This document shows, one piece after another, positions 1 through 8,953 of a DNA stretch of 52,435 nt. The DNA lies in assembly GCA_964526785.1 (NCBI GenBank), contig CAZGMJ010000038.1, positions 1 to 52,435 on the forward strand. The letters are read 5' to 3'. Origin of the DNA: CAZGMJ01 sp964526785. GTDB taxonomy: Bacteria; Planctomycetota; Phycisphaerae; Sedimentisphaerales; Anaerobacaceae. A model generated the notes under the pieces. That model was not told the origin of the DNA. It was given only the letters and a program-made list of their open reading frames with translations, and did not search any database. How positions within the stretch are numbered: position 1 is the first letter of the stretch; every line of letters starts with the position of its first letter. Position numbers and translations under genes: made by a program.

Positions 1-68
1 CTCCCATCAAGCCTCCCTGCAAGGCAAATCTGCTTGAAAGAAAACCGCGGGTTTGATACCCTGCGCTC

Positions 69-1820
69 ATGACGGACTTTCGACTGGAACCGGACTCCAT
101 CGCCCAACTCCTTGCCGAAGTGCAAGAGGCTTTGCGTGCCGGGCATTTCGACAGAGCCGGCAGTTTGCTGCCCCGGCAGGCTCTCGATTCCATGCTGGAT
201 GGACTGAATCCGCACCGCTGGGACGAGAAAGTGCTGTTCGAACTGGCGGATGTACTATCCAAAGCAGGCCGGGAAGAACACGCGCTGCGATGCTATCACA
301 AGATGCTGGAGACAAATGTCGATCCTGTCGTCTGCAATAAACTCGGATCGTTGTACTTGTCGCTCGGTCGGCTTTCGCAGGGCGTACATTATCAGCAGAT
401 GGCGCTTGAGCAAAGACCGGACAGCCCGGAATTGCTCGCCAATCTGGCCCGCGCCACGATGGAGGCGGGGGAGGTCGAAAAGGGTATCGGACTGCTTCGT
501 GAAGCTGTCGCTCGCATGCCCGACAATGCCCAGGCGCACTCCAACCTCCTGTTTCGAATGCATCACCGGGAACACCTGGATCCTCAGGCACTGTTCGGGG
601 AACACAAACGCTGGGCAAAGCTGCACGCGCCCGCAGAATTGGCGCGCCGCGAACACGCCAACCCGCCGGATCGGAATCGCAGACTTCGTATCGGATACAT
701 ATCGCCGGACTTCAGACGCCATTCCGTGGCCTATTTTTTCGAGCCGCTGCTGGACGGGCACGATCGCAATGGAGTAGGCGTGTACGGCTACGGGAATGTG
801 GAGTTCCCGGATGAGATCACCGACCGACTCAGGCATAAATTCGACGGCTACAGGGACGTCTTCGCAGTTGATGATGCCCAGGTTGCGTCGATGATCGAGG
901 CCGATCAGATCGACATCCTCGTTGACCTAGCGGGGCACGTGGGGGACAATCGACTGCTCGTAATGGCGCGAAAGCCGGCGCCTGTCCAGGTAACCTACCT
1001 CGGGTATCCGGATACCACAGGACTCGCAGCCGTTGACTATCGCTTGACCGACGCATGGGCGGAATCTGCCGACGCACAGCAGTTCTACTGCGAAGAACTC
1101 TTTCCACTCTGTGATGGTTTTCTTTGTTACGGGCCGCCGGATTATGCGCCGCCCGTCGAGCCGGCGCCTGCGGAGGCCAACGGTTTTGTGACGTTCGGTT
1201 CATTCAACAATAGCTGCAAGCTGAATCCGTTCACTATAGGCCTGTGGGCCACGCTACTTGAAACTGCCTCTGATGCGAAGCTGCTGCTGAAGATCAAAGC
1301 CGGTCAGGAGCCTGAGATCGCAGATCGATACCTCAAGCAGTTTGCCCAAAAGGGCGTTGATCCGAATCGCGTAAGGATATGTGGATGGAGGCCTCCTTTG
1401 GAGCACTTCGAGACGTACAGCGAGGTGGATATTGCTCTTGATACTTTCCCGTATAACGGCACAACAACGACGTGCGAAGCACTTTGGATGGGTGTGCCGA
1501 CGATATCTCTTGTCGGACGGTGCCACGCATCGCGCGTCGGGCTGAGTATTCTCAGCAGGCTCGGATTAGAGTTCTTCGCAGCGGCTACGGCCGAGGAATA
1601 TGTCGCGAAAGCTGCCGCGTTGGCCTCCAGCGTTTCAGCTTTGTCGCGGATGCGGCGTGCGATGCGAGCGCGAATTGCAGTATCGGGTCTTTGTCACGCC
1701 AGGGCGTTTGCCCGAAGTGTGGAAGCCGCGTATCGGACCATGTGGAAGCGATGGTGTGATGGTCGCGCATCCGGCAGGGTGGCGGCTTCCGCCAACGCTG
1801 CAACCCCGGGTTCGCCGTGA
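69..1820 (+). CDS. TPR-containing O-GlcNAc transferase-like protein (GT41 / SPINDLY family)
   Basis: 583 aa. This is a GT-B glycosyltransferase that probably moves a nucleotide-activated sugar (UDP-GlcNAc or similar) onto Ser/Thr of proteins. Residues about 55-160 hold roughly three TPR units, which in this family bind the protein substrate. The catalytic part follows: GYISPDFRRHSVAYFFEPLL with the family histidine, then VQVTYLGYPDTTG, GSFNNSCKLNP with the UDP-contacting lysine, and DTFPYNGTTTTCEALWMGVP in the second Rossmann lobe. The protein is cytoplasmic, with no signal peptide. The ribosome binding site is weak and the gene begins only 68 bases into the window, so an operon partner upstream cannot be excluded. 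It ends facing the minus-strand dehydrogenase genes. Family call is firm; substrate is unknown. Confidence 0.88.
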   Translation: MTDFRLEPDSIAQLLAEVQEALRAGHFDRAGSLLPRQALDSMLDGLNPHRWDEKVLFELADVLSKAGREEHALRCYHKMLETNVDPVVCNKLGSLYLSLGRLSQGVHYQQMALEQRPDSPELLANLARATMEAGEVEKGIGLLREAVARMPDNAQAHSNLLFRMHHREHLDPQALFGEHKRWAKLHAPAELARREHANPPDRNRRLRIGYISPDFRRHSVAYFFEPLLDGHDRNGVGVYGYGNVEFPDEITDRLRHKFDGYRDVFAVDDAQVASMIEADQIDILVDLAGHVGDNRLLVMARKPAPVQVTYLGYPDTTGLAAVDYRLTDAWAESADAQQFYCEELFPLCDGFLCYGPPDYAPPVEPAPAEANGFVTFGSFNNSCKLNPFTIGLWATLLETASDAKLLLKIKAGQEPEIADRYLKQFAQKGVDPNRVRICGWRPPLEHFETYSEVDIALDTFPYNGTTTTCEALWMGVPTISLVGRCHASRVGLSILSRLGLEFFAAATAEEYVAKAAALASSVSALSRMRRAMRARIAVSGLCHARAFARSVEAAYRTMWKRWCDGRASGRVAASANAATPGSP

Positions 1821-1938
1821 ATCATAAACCGGCGCCGTCTTATTCCGCCCCCGGCTCAATACGAGAAACGACAACACGCCCCTCGTGAAGGCCCATTATG
1901 GGCTGTGGTGCACGAACTGCGTCGTCTCGGCGAAAACA

Positions 1939-2991
1939 TCAGTTTCGATCGCGATTGAACTGCATTACCGCTTTGACCGCCTGGGCCTGCTCGATGGCTT
2001 CAAAAGTCTCTTTCCACTGATCCAGCCCGATGCGATGGCTTATCATCGGCTCCATCCGGATCGTTCCCTGGGAGATCATGCGGATAACGGACTCCCATGT
2101 ACTCCATGTGTGACTGAATGATCCCTGCAGCCGGGCGCCTTTCGACAGCAGGGGATCGAGACTGAAATCGACAGGTGCGGGGCCCCACCCTAATTTGGTT
2201 ATCTGCCCGCGACGCGCCACCGTATCAACGGCCAGTTTGAGTGCCTTTGAGTTGCCGGCGGCATCCACAACAAGATGGCATCCCCGGCCATCCGTAGCGT
2301 CGAGCACCACTTCCCTGGCGTCCTGCTGCTGGACGTCGACGAGCACATCCGCACCGAGTTGCTTTGCTGCCTCGAAACGGCAGATCGAGGCTCTGCTGGT
2401 TCCGGCTACGATAATGGGCCCCGCTGAACAGGCCCTGGCTATCTGAAGACTGAACAATCCGACCGGCCCTGGACCGATGATCAGGAGTGGATTGCCGGGC
2501 AGAATCTCGGAAAGCACGATCAGAGCGTTGTACGCCACACACGCAGGTTCGACCAATGACGCGTGATCGAAGCTGACGTTATCCGGCATGTGGTGCAGAC
2601 AGCCCTGGCGTACCTTGACCAGATCGGTGAACGCACCGTCGACACCGTAGCCGAATCCTTTGCGATTGGGACACACGTTGTAGTTGCCTGTTCTGCAGGA
2701 AGGGCACCGGCCGCATACAACTGCCGAAGTCTCGCTGACCACCCTGTCGCCAACCTCAAACCCCGTTACCTGATCTCCGATTTGGCGAACAACACCGCAG
2801 AACTCATGGCCCTGGACGACCGGTACGGTAACCGGATTCGCCATGGTGTGCCGCCACATCTCCAGGTCCCAGCCACAGATGCCCGCCGCTTTGGTTTCGA
2901 GCAAAACGTCATCGGGCCCGATTTTTGGTTCGGGTACGTCCCGTATTTCGACTTGGCCGTCTTTGTTGCCGTACTTCACCAGTGCTCGCAT
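1939..2991 (-). CDS. zinc-dependent medium-chain alcohol/polyol dehydrogenase
   Basis: 350 aa from the chosen start. It should oxidise an alcohol or polyol with NAD(P)+ in the cytoplasm. The N-terminal GroES-like half has the catalytic zinc motifs CGWDLEMW and GHEFCG and the structural zinc quartet CGRCPSCRTGNYNVC. The Rossmann half has GPGPVGLFSLQIA. An ATG 81 bases upstream is in frame, but MRALVKYG is the typical N terminus and is preceded by AGAAAGGA at proper spacing, so 2991 is preferred. It lies 20 bases after a second dehydrogenase on the same strand, so the two are probably cotranscribed. It belongs to the threonine/sorbitol dehydrogenase-related group; the real substrate cannot be read from sequence. 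Confidence 0.88.
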   Translation of the reverse strand: MRALVKYGNKDGQVEIRDVPEPKIGPDDVLLETKAAGICGWDLEMWRHTMANPVTVPVVQGHEFCGVVRQIGDQVTGFEVGDRVVSETSAVVCGRCPSCRTGNYNVCPNRKGFGYGVDGAFTDLVKVRQGCLHHMPDNVSFDHASLVEPACVAYNALIVLSEILPGNPLLIIGPGPVGLFSLQIARACSAGPIIVAGTSRASICRFEAAKQLGADVLVDVQQQDAREVVLDATDGRGCHLVVDAAGNSKALKLAVDTVARRGQITKLGWGPAPVDFSLDPLLSKGARLQGSFSHTWSTWESVIRMISQGTIRMEPMISHRIGLDQWKETFEAIEQAQAVKAVMQFNRDRN

Positions 2992-3011
2992 TGCATTTCC
3001 TTTCTGAGTCC

Positions 3012-4043
3012 CTATGGGACCAGGACAACTTTCATCAGATTCTCTTGTTGGTCGTAGAGCCGCTTGAACCACTTTGCCCCCTCAGCCAAAGGCACCGATG
3101 CACTTAAAAGGGGCTCCAAATCCACCGCTTTGCGAGCTATCAGGTCCAAACAGGCCGGATATTCCCCGTTCGAGGCGCAGGAGCCGCGAACCGCCAACTC
3201 CCGTGTGACGATAGCCTGCAGAGGCATCTGCACTGTGGGAGAGATGTTCCCCACGACAGTCAGATTCCCGCCTTTGCGCAGGCACATAGCAGCCATGTTT
3301 ACGCTCGCTTCGATGCCCACCGCCTCGAAGGCAGCGTCGGCTCCGGCCTGCCGGATCGCACGTCTCAGGTCGTCCTTTGCATCCGGACGATCCGCCAGTA
3401 TTGTCGCATCGGCTCCGACCTTGCTCGCCAGTTCCAGCCGCCAGGGATCGATGTCGACTGCAATGATTCGTCCGCAACCAGCCGATCGCAGCACCTGTAC
3501 GATGCAAAGACCTATCATGCCTGTGCCCACCACCACGACCGTGTCGTTCAAAGACAGAGGCGTGATTTCCACCGCGTGAACACCGATCGAAAGCGGTTCG
3601 ACCATTGCCGCGTGCTCGAACGAGACCCCGTCGGGCAACCTGTACACGATGTGTTTGGGCACAGCCACGTACTCCGCCAGCGCTCCGTGCCGACGATAGT
3701 CATCGCAGGAGACGCCAAGCACGCGCCGATTGTCGCAGAGGTTAATATGCCCCTTTCGACAGAACCGGCAATGCCCGCAGTAAACTGTCGAATCAAAGGT
3801 GACGCGGTCTCCTCTGCTGAGGCCGTCGACCTCGGGGCCTGTCTCCGTGATCACGCCGGATGCTTCATGGCCCATGATGACCGGAGGGATGCGTCGGCCC
3901 GTACTGCCGTCCATGCCGTGAACATCGCTGCCGCAGATGCCGCACGCCTTGACCTGCACGAGTACTTCGTGAGCCTTCAGTTCAGGATCGGCCACTTCTT
4001 CGTAGACAAGCTCGTTGTATTGTCTCAGCATTAGTGCCTTCAT
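3012..4043 (-). CDS. zinc-dependent medium-chain sugar/polyol dehydrogenase
   Basis: 343 aa; NAD(P)-dependent oxidoreductase, first of a two-dehydrogenase pair. Visible motifs are CGICGSDVHG and GHEASG (catalytic zinc), CGHCRFCRKGHINLC (structural zinc cysteines) and GTGMIGLCIVQVL (dinucleotide binding). The start at MKALMLRQYN is supported by AAGGAG six bases upstream; a longer frame reaching 4124 has no such site and an atypical N terminus. It resembles L-iditol/sorbitol and galactitol-phosphate dehydrogenases. The pair is only moderately similar by eye (both MDR family), so they probably act on different substrates or successive steps. Neighbours point to catabolism of an unusual sugar. 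Confidence 0.88.
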   Translation of the reverse strand: MKALMLRQYNELVYEEVADPELKAHEVLVQVKACGICGSDVHGMDGSTGRRIPPVIMGHEASGVITETGPEVDGLSRGDRVTFDSTVYCGHCRFCRKGHINLCDNRRVLGVSCDDYRRHGALAEYVAVPKHIVYRLPDGVSFEHAAMVEPLSIGVHAVEITPLSLNDTVVVVGTGMIGLCIVQVLRSAGCGRIIAVDIDPWRLELASKVGADATILADRPDAKDDLRRAIRQAGADAAFEAVGIEASVNMAAMCLRKGGNLTVVGNISPTVQMPLQAIVTRELAVRGSCASNGEYPACLDLIARKAVDLEPLLSASVPLAEGAKWFKRLYDQQENLMKVVLVP

Positions 4044-4192
4044 AGATTGCTCCTTGGAACGTTGGCAGTTTCGCAGTCCAGTCTGCGCAGCGACATGCTC
4101 TCGTTGTAACGGCACTACGCACACGCCGTCAAGTTTCGGTTCCGCGGGTCGCGAGCGAGACTGGCGAGAAAGACGCGTTTTGGTTTTTCCTG

Positions 4193-5230
4193 CTATTCAA
4201 TCACATGGCAGTTCGCCATAAACTCCTCACCGGGTTCGAAGCCCAGCGTCTCCGCAAGCCCTTGGTTCAGATAGGCTTGCGTTTTCTTCCCTCTCGCCAC
4301 TGGATAACTCTCCGGCCCCTTCCAGTTCCATTCAAGTATGCCCAGCGCCGTCCTGGCCGCCCACTCTCCCTGCTCCGCGGGTGAAGCAATTAAGCCGAAC
4401 ATCGAACAACGGACCATCGAATAATCGCATGTAAATGCCGGCTTGCTGAGGTTTTCAGTGACAAACTTTGCCGCATCGGGCTCATCCCAGTCCCTGAGCC
4501 CGTCATGTGCGGGCAGGTAGATCACGTCTGCAGACCGATTCGCTTCCACCAACTGCTTTCTCCACGCCTCATAAGTGTCAACAAAGAGGTACTCCGCCTT
4601 CAGTCCGGCCGACCTCCATATCGGATCGAGGTACTTGCGATATCTTCTCCGGCCTGAAGAATCCGGTGATAGTATGGCAACAGAGTCTGCATCCGGATAG
4701 TGCTTTCGCAAAAGAGCAATCGCTTGTTCCACGGGCGGGATTTCCAGTATGCCGGTGACGTTCCGGGTAGGCAGTCCATACGCTCTGCACGACCACTTCA
4801 CGCCGCAAAAAACGCAGGGAATGGGACCGTCTGCGAACCGCTTTGCGACTACATCCCGAACCGCAGCATTACCGTGCGCGACGATGATGTCGGGCTTGAT
4901 TCGCTCGATTTCCGACATGATTCTATTCGCAATGTGGTGAGCCGATTCGCTGGAGTTGATGTGTCGACTGTCGGCGAAGAATACGTGCAGACGGATGTCT
5001 TTCGTCCGCAGGACATCCCGCAGACCGCCAATCACTTGCTCGCTTGGCGGGTAGCAATCGTGGTAGGAGTCCACGTAAAAGACTGTGGGATTGAGCAACA
5101 GCGCACAGCCGCCTGCCTGTATACATGCAAATGCGGCGCACAGCAATATGCCCAGCGAACATGCTGCCGGAGCCGGTAGTCTGTCGCTGCGCAAGGCTGC
5201 ATGCAATAAGCTACGGAAGCCTGTAGGCAT
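4193..5230 (-). CDS. exported periplasmic binding protein, ABC_sub_bind-like
   Basis: 345 aa. A long basic and then hydrophobic N terminus (to about residue 45) looks like a signal peptide or membrane anchor; a cysteine near residue 42 could carry lipid, but the lipobox is poor. The rest resembles the two-lobed type 1 periplasmic binding fold of the ABC_sub_bind family: VDSYHDCYPPSEQVIGGL opens lobe one, IKPDIIVAHGNAAVRDVV and VAILSPDSSGRRRYRKYLDP are further typical strands. No ABC permease or ATPase lies nearby, so it may be a ligand sensor rather than a transporter part. It sits between an exported possible sugar-isomerase-like protein and two dehydrogenases, all on the same strand. Confidence 0.6.
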   Translation of the reverse strand: MPTGFRSLLHAALRSDRLPAPAACSLGILLCAAFACIQAGGCALLLNPTVFYVDSYHDCYPPSEQVIGGLRDVLRTKDIRLHVFFADSRHINSSESAHHIANRIMSEIERIKPDIIVAHGNAAVRDVVAKRFADGPIPCVFCGVKWSCRAYGLPTRNVTGILEIPPVEQAIALLRKHYPDADSVAILSPDSSGRRRYRKYLDPIWRSAGLKAEYLFVDTYEAWRKQLVEANRSADVIYLPAHDGLRDWDEPDAAKFVTENLSKPAFTCDYSMVRCSMFGLIASPAEQGEWAARTALGILEWNWKGPESYPVARGKKTQAYLNQGLAETLGFEPGEEFMANCHVIE

Positions 5231-5299
5231 TCACCGTCCCATAATGCAGATGAGTGGGGCAATATCGCCGGTATTCAATGTTCCAGCAACCCGGCCCGC

Positions 5300-6808
5300 C
5301 TAAACGATCTGCGCCTCGAAGTTGCACAACTGACAGAAATCCTTCATCCGGTCGGCGTGGTCGCCGTAGAAAAACAACTGGTGGAATCCCGGGAAGCTCA
5401 ATACCTCCTGATTCCCGTCGAATTTGACTTTCACCGAGACCACGCAACCGCCGCTTGGCGGAACGTCCATGTTCTCCAGCACCGTGCCGGCTGAGATGAG
5501 CACCTTCGACGATTCCTCGACGCTCCTGCCGCCGTCCGACGAATCACGCACCTTGCCGGGCAGCAGATCGACGCTCGTGACACGCTGTCCTTTCTTCCAG
5601 AGCGTCCTGGGCACTGCGTCCCGATTGCCGTGATGGTGCATCAGATCGAACGGTTCGGGGCTCTTGTCAAATCCGTTGAGTCTGGTCGGGCAGGAGCAGT
5701 GGGCCCCGATAATGGAATCATCCGCGGTATCGGCCACGGGGTCCTGCTGAAAACCGGGCCGATCGAACAGATATTGTGTCATGATGTGCGAGGCGACCGC
5801 GCCGAGGTCCGCTTCGCAGGCGGCCGGTATGCGGTCGTCGTTCATACGCGACCAGGCGATGCAGGGAAGGCTTACTGGAATCCGCCCCAGTGCCCCGAGG
5901 CAATCCATCGTGATGGCGTCGGCCTCTTCGTTCTCCAGAATCTTACCGGCGACGTAGTAGCTCTTGACCCCGTTAAGCACATCCTGCCGCGTTGCCCCTG
6001 TTCGCCTGCGTGCCTGGCGCATGTAGCTGTCCGCCATCGCCACCACATCATCATCTTGCTCCATGTCGTTATAGGTATCGATGAAGGTCCTGGCCGGAAC
6101 GTTGCGCAGCATAATGCCCGTATCCGCCAGTTCGCTGTCATATCGCTTCGCCCCCTTAATGACCACGCAGCGAGTTCGCTGCATGCGGGCCTTTGCGCAG
6201 AGCATCTTGAACCCATACGCCGCCTGGCCGAAATCATTGGTGGAGTACACCACGCAGCCGGGCGTATCGGCCAGATGGATCGTATTTGTGGTAAAGGAAG
6301 TGCCCAGAGGCGAGTAGATGACAGATGGAATCGCGCTCGCGGCTACCTTCCGCGCCGTGGGCCACGAATGCCTTTGCCGGTCGAGTACGATGAGAAACAT
6401 GCCGTCGGCGTTGGTTTCCTCGGCCTGTCTTATCCAGTTCTCCGCCTCCTCGATGCTGTAAATGGGCGCATCCCGCAGATCCAGCCTGGCTCCCATATCT
6501 TTGGCCGTGGCGATCAGTTTTGTGGTATACATCTTCTTCGCCGCCTCACCATCGTATACAGCCCCGGGCCAGAGCATGCCATACTCCTCTTTGCGCCGAA
6601 CGAAAGCCGCCCGGACTACAGGCGTGTACGTCGCCGCCGGCCCGCAGGATCGGATACTCCTGTGCCTGGCTACGGGGCCGCCCAGTGCATGCTCAAAACC
6701 CGCGAACATTACCGGGGCCGCAAGTACCCCAGCCGAAGTTCGTATGAACTGGCGTCGGCTGACGTTATGATTGCAGTTGCATTTGAGAGGGCATCGTCCC
6801 GTTCCCAT
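5300..6808 (-). CDS. Tat-exported protein, possible sugar-isomerase-like fold
   Basis: 502 aa from the chosen start. SRRQFIRTSAG followed by a short hydrophobic run is a twin-arginine signal, so the protein probably folds with a cofactor before export. In front of the arginines is an odd cysteine cluster, CPLKCNCNHN. The mature part (NADGMFLIVLDRQRHSWPTA, VVYSTNDFGQAAYG, ADAITMDCLGALG) recalls the L-fucose/L-arabinose isomerase-like fold, but I cannot confirm active-site residues. ATG at 6808 has AGGAGG eight bases upstream; a longer frame to 6877 is unsupported. Same strand and close to the binding protein (69-base gap). Export and fold type are moderately supported; an enzymatic role is a guess. 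Confidence 0.55.
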   Translation of the reverse strand: MGTGRCPLKCNCNHNVSRRQFIRTSAGVLAAPVMFAGFEHALGGPVARHRSIRSCGPAATYTPVVRAAFVRRKEEYGMLWPGAVYDGEAAKKMYTTKLIATAKDMGARLDLRDAPIYSIEEAENWIRQAEETNADGMFLIVLDRQRHSWPTARKVAASAIPSVIYSPLGTSFTTNTIHLADTPGCVVYSTNDFGQAAYGFKMLCAKARMQRTRCVVIKGAKRYDSELADTGIMLRNVPARTFIDTYNDMEQDDDVVAMADSYMRQARRRTGATRQDVLNGVKSYYVAGKILENEEADAITMDCLGALGRIPVSLPCIAWSRMNDDRIPAACEADLGAVASHIMTQYLFDRPGFQQDPVADTADDSIIGAHCSCPTRLNGFDKSPEPFDLMHHHGNRDAVPRTLWKKGQRVTSVDLLPGKVRDSSDGGRSVEESSKVLISAGTVLENMDVPPSGGCVVSVKVKFDGNQEVLSFPGFHQLFFYGDHADRMKDFCQLCNFEAQIV

Positions 6809-6992
6809 CGTTGCCTCCTGTGGAATAGTGCATGTTGGTTCTATATAGCCAGTGTATATGACCGATTGGCGCCACATTGGCGCCGCTCAATTCTGACAGT
6901 ATCTTAGGCGGCGTGCCCGCCCGCTTCAATGCCCGGGCTGCAAATCCGCTGCCCCGATTATGGCCGGGCCTGCTCGGCGCATGCGCCTTGTG

Positions 6993-8891
6993 CTAAGGCA
7001 AGCCTTCGAGATTCTGTCGAACCTGGTCAGCCCAGTAACTGTTGGGATAAAGATTCAGGAATTGGCTGAGAGTAGCCCTCGTGTCGGCCAGCGCCTGCGT
7101 CCTCTGTTCTGTCCCAGGCTCCGTTTTTCGCCAAAGGCTGCCCTTGAGCAAGCCCAGTTCATACAGAGCCAGCATGCCGCCGTCGGTTTCAGCAAATCCC
7201 TCGTGCAGTTCGGTGAGTTTTTCCGCCCGCAACTGCTCGTCCGGGATCAATTTCGCTTGGGCCAGCAGGATATTGTCTCGCAGGGGATCGTCTTCCTTCG
7301 TTTGATTCAGCAGTTCGCTCAGATGTTGAGCGTAATCCGTGCCGTGCGGATTGAGCGTCACAAAACTTGCCAGCCGGTGCGCGTGCTCGGGTTTGTCGAT
7401 GCCGTTCTCCTTGCTCAACAACGTTCGCAGCAGGTTGATCCGTCTCTGCAGGTCCATCAGTTTGAATGCAGTCATCACCGAATCGGCGGGGGGGCTGAAT
7501 ATCGCAAAGAGGGATTCCTCCTCCGACTTTGTATTCTCCAACTTCTCAAGCCGTTTGACAATCATCGCCTGGGCCTGTTCCAGCAGTTTGTCCGCCTGTT
7601 CGAATTTCTCCTGGCCCGCCCAGTCCCACGCAATCCGCCATCGCGCTTCAGCCGATTCCGGACTCTCCGCGAAATACTCGAATAGCCGGTGCCAAACGGG
7701 CAGTGCCTTGCGATGAGGGTAGTCTGTGTAAAAACGCAGGGTTTCAGTTTGCTCGAGATGCCGAAGGTCGGGACTGTACTCCAGACAAATGCCCTTGTAG
7801 TACAGCGCTATAGGCATTCTCTTGCTGTTCGGACGTTTGGCCAGGAAGGTGTTGTACTCGTCGATGAGCCATTGTCGCTTGTTCTCGTAGTCGAGGTGTT
7901 CGGGCAGGACAAACCAGAGCGGCCACTCGTCGGAAGCCAGACTCATGATTATCTGCTCCTTGAGTACCGCCCGCAGGGGGATCGGCTCGGTCGGATAGAA
8001 TACGATGTCCGCAAGATACTTCCGCGTTGCAGGATCTGTAATAGTCGCATCGAGCGCGTCGGTAATGCTGTGTTCGTGAAACTCGGGAGCCTGCTCCGGA
8101 TCGTTCTTTGCTACATAAAGCTGGTAGTCGAGTTCATCGAAGCCTATCTGCACCTCGAAGAGCACCACCGCAAGAACCAGCACCGTGAAGGTTGATATCC
8201 AGACCAGTCCCGGCCGATATCGAGTGAAATGTCCGACTCCCAGAACGAAGCCGGCAATGATCAGTCCGTCCAGCCACGCACTGATCCACGGTGCAAATGA
8301 GAATCCCCACTCCAGCGGTTCGACGCCTCGGGCGCCGCCGAGATATCCCCAGTAAAGCAGCTGCGGAGCAGTGCACAATGCTATGGCGATGAAGCGGGAT
8401 CGAAAACGTAAAGGTCGACACGCCGCTCCGAAACAACTGATCAGCAGGCAAAGCGCGAAGCCGGGCAGATTCGCAAAGAAAAATACCGCAAGCAGGAACG
8501 GTATGCTGTGCCCGAAACTCATCAATTGCGAGATCAGCACCGGCACGATGCCGAGTATTCCCATCAGCAGACCCAACACGATAATCTGCCACGGGTATTC
8601 GAATATGCTGACGCCCGTAACGAGGGAACGACCCAACCGCCAGTACTCCCATGAGCCGACGACTTCCAGATCGAACGACCAGAAGGCACCCGAGACGATC
8701 TTGGACCAGAGCAGACAGGTCAGAATAAATGCGCCCAAAGCGAGAAGCCAGCATCGCTGCACGTTCAAATGGCTGTAGTGCAGAGTTGGCCCGACGGCGA
8801 GGAAGGGCTTTGCCTGCACCTCCGGCTTCTGGGACGCCGAAGCCGCCTGCCCCGATGCAATGGCCTTCTTATCGCTGCCTTTGTCGCCCAT
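6993..8891 (-). CDS. polytopic membrane protein with C-terminal TPR-like domain, unknown function
   Basis: 632 aa; I do not recognise a named family. The first about 35 residues are cytoplasmic and low-complexity. About six hydrophobic segments lie between residues 45 and 270, in a layout that resembles Yip1-type membrane domains. From about residue 280 to the end the sequence is helical and TPR-like (for example RWRIAWDWAGQEKFEQADKLLEQAQAM and a final TLSQFLNLYPNSYWADQVRQNLE block), the kind of repeat seen in YbgF-like or outer-membrane-assembly scaffolds. It follows ahcY by 62 bases on the same strand. The domain split suggests an inner-membrane anchor that presents a protein-binding domain. 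Confidence 0.6.
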   Translation of the reverse strand: MGDKGSDKKAIASGQAASASQKPEVQAKPFLAVGPTLHYSHLNVQRCWLLALGAFILTCLLWSKIVSGAFWSFDLEVVGSWEYWRLGRSLVTGVSIFEYPWQIIVLGLLMGILGIVPVLISQLMSFGHSIPFLLAVFFFANLPGFALCLLISCFGAACRPLRFRSRFIAIALCTAPQLLYWGYLGGARGVEPLEWGFSFAPWISAWLDGLIIAGFVLGVGHFTRYRPGLVWISTFTVLVLAVVLFEVQIGFDELDYQLYVAKNDPEQAPEFHEHSITDALDATITDPATRKYLADIVFYPTEPIPLRAVLKEQIIMSLASDEWPLWFVLPEHLDYENKRQWLIDEYNTFLAKRPNSKRMPIALYYKGICLEYSPDLRHLEQTETLRFYTDYPHRKALPVWHRLFEYFAESPESAEARWRIAWDWAGQEKFEQADKLLEQAQAMIVKRLEKLENTKSEEESLFAIFSPPADSVMTAFKLMDLQRRINLLRTLLSKENGIDKPEHAHRLASFVTLNPHGTDYAQHLSELLNQTKEDDPLRDNILLAQAKLIPDEQLRAEKLTELHEGFAETDGGMLALYELGLLKGSLWRKTEPGTEQRTQALADTRATLSQFLNLYPNSYWADQVRQNLEGLP

Positions 8892-8953
8892 ATGGCTTCC
8901 GGACCAATTCGCAAGCTGTCTTCTTCACGCCAAACGGTGCCCCTGCAAGCGTA

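Noticed and set aside
5630..6907. 425-codon plus-strand frame opposite the Tat-exported protein
   Set aside because: No family resemblance, no ribosome binding site; the opposite strand has a Tat signal and AGGAGG.
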